From Bacteroidota bacterium (GTDB lineage: Bacteria; Bacteroidota; Bacteroidia; Chitinophagales; UBA2359): a stretch of DNA of 5,697 nt. The first letter of the stretch is position 1. The number at the start of each line of letters is the position of its first letter. A model generated the notes under the pieces. It was not told the origin of the DNA. It saw only the letters and a program-made list of their open reading frames with translations, and ran no database searches. Positions 1-5,256 of the stretch are shown here, one piece after another. The position numbers and the translations under genes are program-made. The stretch covers positions 1 to 5,697 of the forward strand of contig JAHDGP010000309.1 of NCBI GenBank assembly GCA_020627525.1, in the 5' to 3' direction.

Positions 1-323
1 CTAATTTAAGTCATTCTACTCTTATTCATACTTACTTAGGTTTTGCTTATCTTGTCAGAACCAACTTAAGTCATGTTGATTTTAAGACTACCATTTTGGA
101 TTCTACGGTTTTATCAAACTTAGATTTGCACAAGGCAAGCTTAAAAAGCGCCTCATTAAACAAGGTAAGAGTAAAAGAAAAAAATTGGATAGAGCAATTA
201 AAGCATCAGAATATAGATGGATGGGAATATGTTCAAAAAAACTATAAAGTGGCAGAAAAGAAAAAATACTTTAGAAATGAATGGGGAGATCAGGTTGAAA
301 CTTACTATTTAATTGAATTATAA
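1..323 (+). CDS. Pentapeptide-repeat protein, C-terminal part (5' end outside window)
   Basis: The frame is open from base 3 to the TAA at 321-323 and gives 106 visible residues; the start lies upstream of the window. The first ~57 residues are about eleven consecutive five-residue units with Leu (once Phe) at the central position: NLSHS, TLIHT, YLGFA, YLVRT, NLSHV, DFKTT, ILDST, VLSNL, DLHKA, SLKSA, SLNKV. The residue two before the centre is mostly small (S, T, A, V), as in the A(D/N)LXX pentapeptide family, whose members fold as a right-handed quadrilateral beta helix. The last ~50 residues are a non-repeat, charged and aromatic tail ending WGDQVETYYLIEL. Pentapeptide proteins have diverse and often unknown roles, and nothing here assigns a substrate. 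An internal TTG at 96 could be read as a start, but the repeats continue upstream of it, so it is not the real start. No clear terminator follows. The family call is firm; the function is unknown. Confidence 0.85.
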   Translation, partial: NLSHSTLIHTYLGFAYLVRTNLSHVDFKTTILDSTVLSNLDLHKASLKSASLNKVRVKEKNWIEQLKHQNIDGWEYVQKNYKVAEKKKYFRNEWGDQVETYYLIEL

Positions 324-383
324 TCTGCCAAAGACCAACATAGGAAATTGTTGAGTGCGACCCAAGCAGTATTTTAATACGCT

Positions 384-486
384 AATCGCTTTTAATATCA
401 TTGATCACATCAAAAACATTCAAATCATTAATCGCATTAAATCATTATAGCATTGCTTTGGAACCAAAACAAGCGAATATTCGTTT
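384..486. repeat. Short iterated repeats and dyads upstream of the DUF4126 gene
   Basis: The 190-base gap between the pentapeptide gene and the DUF4126 gene has no credible coding frame. It holds imperfect direct repeats: AATCGC followed by TTAAAT/ATCATT-like bases at 384-402 and again at 430-446, with ATCATT at 397, 424 and 441. TTTTAATA also occurs twice, at 372 and 390. There are two dyads: TTGAT-CAC-ATCAA at 401-413, and a 16-base near-perfect inverted repeat, AAGCGAATATTCGTTT, at 471-486, whose core CGAATATTCG is exact. The second lies 28 bases before the DUF4126 start, where an operator or 5'-UTR element could sit. Such AT-rich symmetry can arise by chance, so a regulatory role is only a possibility. 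Confidence 0.3.
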
Positions 487-513
487 ACAACACTGAACGA
501 AAACACACACCTT

Positions 514-1086
514 ATGATAGAGTTTATTCCAGGTCTACTTTTAGGCATCGGTTTGAGTGCCGCTGTAGGATTTAGAATCTTTGTTCCCTTTCTATTTATG
601 AGCCTCGCTGGCAAATTCGGATTGATGGAAATGAGTGCTGGAATGGATTGGATGACCTCCACACCCGCTTTAATAGCTTTTGCTACAGCAACCATTCTTG
701 AAATTGGAGGTTATTTCATTCCCTGGGTAGACAACTTGCTGGATGGAATCACAACACCGGCGGCTTTTATCGGCGGAACAGTAATGATGAGTAGCGCAAT
801 TGTAGAAATGGACCCATTAATGCAATGGTCGCTCGCAATCATTGCAGGAGGTGGTACTGCTGGTCTGATAAAAGGAGGAACAGCCACTACCCGACTCGCA
901 TCCACCGCAACAACAGGAGGAGTCGCCAATCCGCTCGTTTCTAGTGTGGAAACAATGGGCGCAGTAGGTTTGTCCATATTTGCCGTTTTTGTGCCTGCAC
1001 TTTGCGGAATCATCGTCTTATTCTTACTTATGTATACCATTTACAGGTTGTTTAAATGGAGAAGCAGACGCAGAAGTTTGGCTTAA
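514..1086 (+). CDS. DUF4126 family integral membrane protein
   Basis: This 190-residue, strongly hydrophobic protein matches the DUF4126 family as I know it, most clearly in the N-terminal stretch GLSAAVGFRIFVPFL (residues 13-27). Likely membrane segments are residues ~5-33, ~52-72, ~83-100, ~105-120 and ~152-180. A Gly/Thr/Ala-rich section (GGGTAGLIKGGTATTR, 122-137) lies between the last two. The tail after the final segment is very basic (KWRSRRRSLA), which favours a cytoplasmic C-terminus. The family is found in many bacteria and its biochemical role is not established. The ATG at 514 is the first in-frame Met giving the family N-terminus; there is no Shine-Dalgarno sequence, as is usual in Bacteroidota. 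It stands alone on its strand and converges on the hydrolase gene across 33 bases. The length looks full for the family. Confidence 0.85.
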   Translation: MIEFIPGLLLGIGLSAAVGFRIFVPFLFMSLAGKFGLMEMSAGMDWMTSTPALIAFATATILEIGGYFIPWVDNLLDGITTPAAFIGGTVMMSSAIVEMDPLMQWSLAIIAGGGTAGLIKGGTATTRLASTATTGGVANPLVSSVETMGAVGLSIFAVFVPALCGIIVLFLLMYTIYRLFKWRSRRRSLA

Positions 1087-1119
1087 TAACCAAACAATAA
1101 ATTGCAATTCCAATGATAC

Positions 1120-1917
1120 TTACTTCAGTATTTCAGACATTCTAGAAATAAATAATGGAGGGGGTTTATCAAAAGTAGCATTGTGCCCACGCCCTTCCAA
1201 AATGGTCAGCTCAGTTTCAGGGAATTTATCGACAATATCTTCCGCATGTTTCAAGGGAATCAAGTCATCTTCGCTTCCATGAAAAATATAAATAGGGCAT
1301 TTTACCTTTTCTAAATTTAAAATCGACTCAAATTCATATTTGATTAAAAACGGTGGAACAAAAAACACCTTTTCCATTGCCAATGCCTTTAAACTCGAAA
1401 ATGGAGAGTTTAGCAACAATTTGCTTGGGTTGTTCTGCCCAGCCAAAATACTCGCCATTCCCGTTCCCATTGAGGTGCCAGAGATTATAATGTTTTCTTC
1501 ATTGTAATGCTGTTTTAAGTAGTCATAGGCAATTTGTGCATCATCTACTAACATTTGTTCACTTAATATTGCTCCTGTACTTTTACCATAGCCTCTATAG
1601 TCTAAATACAAAACATCATATCCATTATCGGTAAGAACAGCATTTCGTTTACCCCAACTATCTACAGTGCCACCATTTCCGTGTAAAAACAAAACAGCTC
1701 CTTTAGGATTATCAACTTTAAAATGAATTGCATTTAACTTTTCTCCATCCTCCGTATCAAAGTTCAATTCCTTGAACGGATGGGTAAATCTATAAACAAA
1801 TTCAGCATCAATCTTTCTTGGGTGAAAAAATAAAGATTCTTGAAATAGATACAAGAGGGTACAAACCACTGTATAAAATGCGAAAAAATGTTTTAGATAA
1901 TATAAAAGTTTCTTCAT
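1120..1917 (-). CDS. Membrane-anchored alpha/beta hydrolase (serine esterase-like)
   Basis: This 265-residue alpha/beta hydrolase resembles the Bem46/ABHD13/ABHD17-like group. The N-terminus (residues ~1-27, MKKLLYYLKHFFAFYTVVCT onward) is a basic-then-hydrophobic signal anchor, so the enzyme is probably tethered to the inner membrane facing the periplasm. The oxyanion-hole motif is HGNGG (79-83). The nucleophile elbow is GTSMG (147-151) with Ser149. The acid is probably Asp217 in HGSEDDLIP, and the base is His245 in GRGHNA. The triad is therefore complete and the protein looks full length. The substrate cannot be told from sequence; esterase, thioesterase or lipase-like activity fits the family. 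The frame extends upstream to a TTG at 1956, but that codon lies in the T-run of the terminator, so the ATG at 1917 is the better start. The gene follows the two-component operon in the same direction but is separated from it by that terminator, so it probably has its own promoter or depends on readthrough. Confidence 0.88.
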   Translation of the reverse strand: MKKLLYYLKHFFAFYTVVCTLLYLFQESLFFHPRKIDAEFVYRFTHPFKELNFDTEDGEKLNAIHFKVDNPKGAVLFLHGNGGTVDSWGKRNAVLTDNGYDVLYLDYRGYGKSTGAILSEQMLVDDAQIAYDYLKQHYNEENIIISGTSMGTGMASILAGQNNPSKLLLNSPFSSLKALAMEKVFFVPPFLIKYEFESILNLEKVKCPIYIFHGSEDDLIPLKHAEDIVDKFPETELTILEGRGHNATFDKPPPLFISRMSEILK

Positions 1918-1954
1918 TACTGGATTGATGAGTGATATATTTTTCCTAAAATAC

Positions 1955-1987
1955 AAAAAAAGGCAATCCGCTTCGCGGATTGCCTTT
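1955..1987 (-). terminator. Rho-independent terminator of the two-component operon
   Basis: On the - strand this reads as a 13-base-pair perfect stem (arms 1975-1987 and 1959-1971, AAAGGCAATCCGC and its complement) with a three-base GAA loop, followed by seven T (1961-1955). The apex GCGAAGC is a known exceptionally stable mini-hairpin. The + strand has only TTT after the stem, so the element is directional. It starts 32 bases after the stop of the response regulator and ends 37 bases before the hydrolase ATG. Confidence 0.93.
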
Positions 1988-1998
1988 CAAGGGGAGAT

Positions 1999-2017
1999 AA
2001 ATTATTAAAAATAATTT
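1999..2017. repeat. All-AT inverted repeat between regulator stop and terminator
   Basis: AAATTATT (1999-2006) and AATAATTT (2010-2017) are exact reverse complements around a three-base AAA spacer. The element lies two bases beyond the regulator stop codon and just ahead of the GC-rich terminator on the - strand. An A:T-only stem is weak in RNA. It could assist mRNA 3'-end stability or be a compositional accident. Confidence 0.35.
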
Positions 2018-2019
2018 TT

Positions 2020-2727
2020 TTATGCTGATTTTGCTTGAGTAATCAAGCGGTAACCTTTACCATGAATATTTTTGATCTCCACAGTAGGATCTACCTTTAA
2101 GTATTTACGAAGTTTGGTTATGTAAACATCCATACTTCTCGCAGTGAAATAATTACTTTCACGCCAAATTTTCTTCAAAGCCTCTTCCCTTTCCATCACA
2201 TCGTTGATGTTTTCAGCCAACATTTTCAACAAATCAGATTCTTTTGATGTCAATTTGATTTCTGATTCATTATGTTTTAATACTTGTAACTTATGATCGA
2301 AATGGAAAATTCCAAATTCGAATTCGTTTTGTTCGTGTTTGTTTTTTGTTCCAGCTTGAATTCTTCTCAATATTGCATCAATTCTCAACTGTAATTCTTC
2401 CATGCTGAAAGGTTTAGTCAAGTAATCATCACCACCAATTTTAAAACCTTCAATTTTATCTTGCTTCATCGACTTTGCTGTCAAAAACAAAATTGGCACC
2501 TCATCATTAATTTGTCTAATATTTCTAGCCAAAGAAAATCCATCAAGTTTTGGCATCATTACATCCAATACACAGAAATCATACTCACCTCTGTTAAACG
2601 CATCCCAAGCAACTTCTCCGTTCTCACACAACGTTACTTCATACCCTTTAATAAATAAGTACTCCTTTAATAATAGTCCGAGGTTGGGGTCGTCCTCCGC
2701 TAATAATAATTTGTTTTTTTTGCTCAT
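2020..2727 (-). CDS. OmpR/PhoB-family response regulator (RprY-like)
   Basis: This is a 235-residue DNA-binding response regulator. The receiver domain (residues ~5-122) has the acidic pocket Asp12-Asp13, the phospho-acceptor Asp55 in LDVMMP, Thr83 and Lys105 (TKPF), so all conserved switch residues are present. A linker (~123-135) leads to an OmpR-type winged helix (~136-230). Its recognition helix lies around SMDVYITKLRKYLK, and the wing ends in the typical HGKGYRLI. The ATG at 2727 gives the expected N-terminus (MSKKNKLLLAEDD). It follows the histidine kinase by 57 bases on the same strand and is very likely co-transcribed and phosphorylated by it; transcription ends at the terminator at 1987-1955. 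The pair most resembles the RprX/RprY systems of Bacteroidota, but the kinase carries an extra domain, so orthology is not certain and I leave the symbol empty. Target genes are unknown. Confidence 0.93.
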   Translation of the reverse strand: MSKKNKLLLAEDDPNLGLLLKEYLFIKGYEVTLCENGEVAWDAFNRGEYDFCVLDVMMPKLDGFSLARNIRQINDEVPILFLTAKSMKQDKIEGFKIGGDDYLTKPFSMEELQLRIDAILRRIQAGTKNKHEQNEFEFGIFHFDHKLQVLKHNESEIKLTSKESDLLKMLAENINDVMEREEALKKIWRESNYFTARSMDVYITKLRKYLKVDPTVEIKNIHGKGYRLITQAKSA

Positions 2728-2784
2728 AATAAACTCGTGTTATTGTTACTAATTGTTGATCCCTATTATCAAAAAAGAATTTTT

Positions 2785-4896
2785 TTAAATAATATTGTAT
2801 TCAGTGTTGTTTTTTGGTAGAAATAATTGAAATAAACTTCCTTGATTGGGTTTGCTAATTACAGAAATATTTCCACCATGTGCTTCCGTAATTAGTTTTA
2901 CATATGCAAGCCCTAAACCGAAACCCTTGACATTGTGCAAGTTACCAGTAGGTACTCTATAAAATTTATCAAATATTTTTTTCTGCGCCTCTTTATTCAT
3001 TCCAATACCGTTATCTTTAAATGAAATGACAATTCCCTCCTCTGTATCTTCTGTTGAAACTTTTAATTTCGGTAACTGAGGAGTATATTTAATTGCATTA
3101 TCTAATAAATTATTAAATATATTTGTCAGGTGCACTCTGTCTGCTTCAATTACTGGTTGACTAGAGTTAAATTCGTAAGCCAGTTGACCATTTTTTTGTT
3201 CAATTTGAAGCAATGAATGCTCCATAACATCTTCTAATATTTCATGAACATTAAGATGTTCCAACTTCAACTTAGACTTGTCTTTGTCAATTTTCGCAAT
3301 CTGCAATACTCTTTCTATCTGGCTTCCCAAACGCTGATTTTCATCCTGAATAATTTTTATAAATCTCGCATTACTTTCAACAGGCACACTTTCATCAAGT
3401 AACATCTCAGAGGCTAATTTTATTGTTGAAACTGGAGTTTTCAGCTCATGTGTCATATTATTTATAAAATCAGTCGTAAGCTCTGAAAGTTTCTTTTGCT
3501 TAATAATTGTATTGACCGTGTATCCAAAACAAAAAGCAATAATGCTCAAAAACAAAAATGCTAACAATGGAAACATCCAAGCACAAAGCAATGAAGCAAT
3601 AGTAGGATTGTTTTCAGGAAAACGAACAGTAAGATACATTGGTTTCCGTTTCAAATCATTCGGAAACAGTGGCGTACTGTAGGTTTTAAGATTTTCATAA
3701 AGTTTATAATCCTTGCTAAACAAAACCTCTGTTGAATATTCAATAATACCCCACTCCGCATGCTGATCAACACCTTGAATTGCCAATTCTTCATGAATCA
3801 TTTTAGAAAGATCAAACTTTGAAAGCCGTTCTTCAATACTTTTGTAACTAGCCGCAGCCTTTTTATTCATCAAATCCATTGCGTATTGGACCAAACTCTC
3901 ATTGTCCAACTGTTCATTAATAACCTCAAAAGCTAAAGCTTGTTCTATTTTTATCTCATTTGGAATAGAATCATCTGACATATATTTCTTGAATTTCTCC
4001 AATGGCTCTACTGTGCTAAAAGTCAAATGATCCTTTTCTTGAACCATAAAGTTTCTATTAATAATTTGTATATTTTTAGAAGGATTTTTTTCATCCACTT
4101 GATGTACTCTATTGTAAGTATAACTTAGTAGCTCCTGTTTTGTGCTGGTATCTGTTATACTTATCTGACTGTACTTGTTTGTACTATCAATAATCAATTG
4201 ATAGCCCTTGTAATCACTTGGGTTTTCGCAATCTTGTATATGCAAACTATATCTAATTCTGATACTATCATCAAAAATATCATAGTGGAGGTCATCAATT
4301 GCTTTACATTTTGAAAGCCAGTTTTGATCATCGTTATTCAATCGTTCAAATGTCAGATCAATTTGAGTATCTTTCTTCAATTTGTCTAAAATGGTCATAA
4401 ACTCAAAAACACTAACAATCTGCTTACCATTAATTTCAGTTATTATGTCTCCTTTTTGAAGACCTGCATGAAAAGCTGGAGACAATCTGAAAACTTTTTC
4501 AACATAAACGCCCCTTACACTTTCCAAGTTAAATTTTTCAGCCATAGCTCCATCAATATCCCTAATATCAACGCCTAACACAGCCTTGCCTTCAAGATAT
4601 TTCTTTCTTAACTTTTCAATTTTTGTTTTATTCTTATTTTTTTGATCAGGAGCATTAGAAGTTTTTAGATTTTTAAACTGATCCGTTTTTACATTTATTT
4701 TTTGTTCTGTAAAACGTTCAGCCTCTCTTGTCTCAAGTTTTCTTTGCACATTGTTCAAAGCTGATTGAACTGTTGAATCAAATATCAGGGAACGGTTTTG
4801 CTCAAAGGTATCCATCCAATACAACTGAATTCCAATCAGTCCAATTGCTGCCAATACCATTACTGAAATTAATACTTTTATGCTAAGCTTCTTCAT
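2785..4896 (-). CDS. Sensor histidine kinase with periplasmic PDZ domain (RprX-like core)
   Basis: This 703-residue membrane kinase has a first membrane segment at ~7-27, then a periplasmic region of ~400 residues. A PDZ domain (~103-186) is recognisable by the HtrA-like carboxylate-loop start AVLGVDI (105-111), then SPAFHAGLQKGDIITEINGK (139-158). The rest of the periplasmic part (~190-430) matches no family I recognise and holds two cysteines (Cys197, Cys223) that could form a disulfide. The second membrane segment is ~434-462, followed directly by the dimerisation helix without an obvious HAMP domain. The H-box is MTHELKTP with phospho-acceptor His483. The ATPase domain has an N-box (NNLLDN, 595-600), DNGIGM (628-633), FDKFYR (642-647) and GFGLGL (658-663), so the kinase should be active. 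The start is the ATG at 4896; the longer frame begins with a GTG at 4944 that would put a polar leader before the membrane anchor. The gene is first in an operon with the response regulator. In HtrA/DegS proteases PDZ domains bind C-terminal peptides; a similar sensing role here is inference. Confidence 0.92.
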   Translation of the reverse strand: MKKLSIKVLISVMVLAAIGLIGIQLYWMDTFEQNRSLIFDSTVQSALNNVQRKLETREAERFTEQKINVKTDQFKNLKTSNAPDQKNKNKTKIEKLRKKYLEGKAVLGVDIRDIDGAMAEKFNLESVRGVYVEKVFRLSPAFHAGLQKGDIITEINGKQIVSVFEFMTILDKLKKDTQIDLTFERLNNDDQNWLSKCKAIDDLHYDIFDDSIRIRYSLHIQDCENPSDYKGYQLIIDSTNKYSQISITDTSTKQELLSYTYNRVHQVDEKNPSKNIQIINRNFMVQEKDHLTFSTVEPLEKFKKYMSDDSIPNEIKIEQALAFEVINEQLDNESLVQYAMDLMNKKAAASYKSIEERLSKFDLSKMIHEELAIQGVDQHAEWGIIEYSTEVLFSKDYKLYENLKTYSTPLFPNDLKRKPMYLTVRFPENNPTIASLLCAWMFPLLAFLFLSIIAFCFGYTVNTIIKQKKLSELTTDFINNMTHELKTPVSTIKLASEMLLDESVPVESNARFIKIIQDENQRLGSQIERVLQIAKIDKDKSKLKLEHLNVHEILEDVMEHSLLQIEQKNGQLAYEFNSSQPVIEADRVHLTNIFNNLLDNAIKYTPQLPKLKVSTEDTEEGIVISFKDNGIGMNKEAQKKIFDKFYRVPTGNLHNVKGFGLGLAYVKLITEAHGGNISVISKPNQGSLFQLFLPKNNTEYNII

Positions 4897-4935
4897 ATAT
4901 ATAAAATTATACGAAATGTGAAAAAGGTTCCTTTC

Positions 4936-4986
4936 CTTTAACACTCTTTAACCCGTTCTTATTTCATAATTATGATTTGTTAACAA
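4936..4986. promoter_or_regulatory. Candidate operator region of the kinase-regulator operon
   Basis: Three ordered elements lie 40-90 bases before the kinase ATG. A direct repeat, CTTTAAC, sits at 4936-4942 and 4946-4952 (10-base period, one helical turn). A perfect 12-base palindrome, TCATAATTATGA, is at 4964-4975. A perfect 10-base palindrome, TTGTTAACAA, is at 4977-4986, one base later. OmpR/PhoB-family regulators bind direct repeats spaced about one turn, so the CTTTAAC pair could be an autoregulatory site. The palindromes suit a symmetric dimer instead. No convincing TAnnTTTG promoter was found on the - strand here, so the start site is unknown. Confidence 0.4.
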
Positions 4987-5058
4987 GATATGAAGCGGCT
5001 AAGTTCATTTATATAGTATTCTACCTACAATTAAGTAGATAAATCACTAAAATGGGTA

Positions 5059-5089
5059 TTGTAAGCACATTTTTCTCGACTTAACTTTG
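5059..5089 (+). promoter_or_regulatory. Bacteroidota-type promoter of the small Cys/Lys-rich gene
   Basis: TTG at 5059-5061 is followed after 20 bases by TAACTTTG at 5082-5089, an exact match to the Bacteroidota -7 consensus TAnnTTTG with the usual ~19-20 base spacing from the -33 TTG. The -7 box ends only seven bases before the ATG at 5097, so the transcript would have almost no leader. Confidence 0.65.
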
Positions 5090-5096
5090 TGCTACT

Positions 5097-5246
5097 ATGA
5101 TGATAGAAAAAGACGCTTTAGATAAAATTGAATTTTCTCCAATGCAATGTATCTGTTTGGGTAAAGGCAAAAAGAAAAAGTGCTGCAAAAAGTACAAAAA
5201 AGGTAAGAAACACTGCGGCAGTTGTCCCAAAAAAGGCAATCTATAG
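5097..5246 (+). CDS. Small Cys/Lys-rich protein (49 residues), unknown function
   Basis: A tandem ATG-ATG at 5097-5102 opens a 49-codon frame ending in TAG at 5244-5246. The C-terminal two thirds are dominated by Lys, Gly and Cys. The six cysteines are arranged CxC (18, 20), CC (29, 30) and CxxC (40, 43), with His39 beside the last pair (KKHCGSC). The pattern suggests a zinc or other metal site, possibly with nucleic acid contact through the ~17 lysines (inference). I do not recognise a named family. Support for a real gene comes from the ordered Cys pairs, an exact TAnnTTTG promoter just upstream, and placement in an otherwise empty gap between two genes. The reverse strand also has an open frame here (5081-5290), but it is Phe/Leu-rich and a plausible shadow of this one. 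An internal Met16 (5142) could give a 34-residue form keeping all six cysteines. It converges on the NrtR-like gene with only 10 bases between stops. Confidence 0.65.
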   Translation: MMIEKDALDKIEFSPMQCICLGKGKKKKCCKKYKKGKKHCGSCPKKGNL

Positions 5247-5256
5247 AATGGCAAGT

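Noticed and set aside
453..460. TTGCTTTG as a -7 promoter box for DUF4126.
   Set aside because: It differs from TAnnTTTG at the second base and has no TTG at the expected distance upstream.
420..695. Reverse-strand open frame antisense to the start of DUF4126 (91 codons).
   Set aside because: It has no family resemblance and overlaps the well-supported DUF4126 gene and its leader; it looks like a shadow frame.
711..1040. Reverse-strand open frame inside DUF4126 (109 codons).
   Set aside because: Its Pro/Val/Ala-rich product mirrors the Gly/Thr/Ala codons of DUF4126 and has no recognisable domain.
980..1282. Forward open frame bridging the ends of DUF4126 and the hydrolase.
   Set aside because: It lies out of frame over two confident genes, and its composition is unlike a folded protein.
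2461..2658. Forward open frame inside the response regulator.
   Set aside because: It is antisense to the conserved receiver domain and has no plausible product.
2771..2786. AAAAAAGAATTTTTTT at the kinase stop as a terminator between kinase and regulator.
   Set aside because: The stem is only A:T pairs with no GC part, and the two genes are expected to be co-transcribed.
4897..4912. TATAAT-like bases just before the kinase ATG as its promoter.
   Set aside because: They lie within about 15 bases of the start codon, the run is plain AT-rich sequence, and no partner -33 element fits.
5212..5222. ACTGC-G-GCAGT inverted repeat in the small gene as a terminator.
   Set aside because: It has a one-base loop and no T-run, and it lies within the coding sequence encoding the conserved-looking Cys residues.
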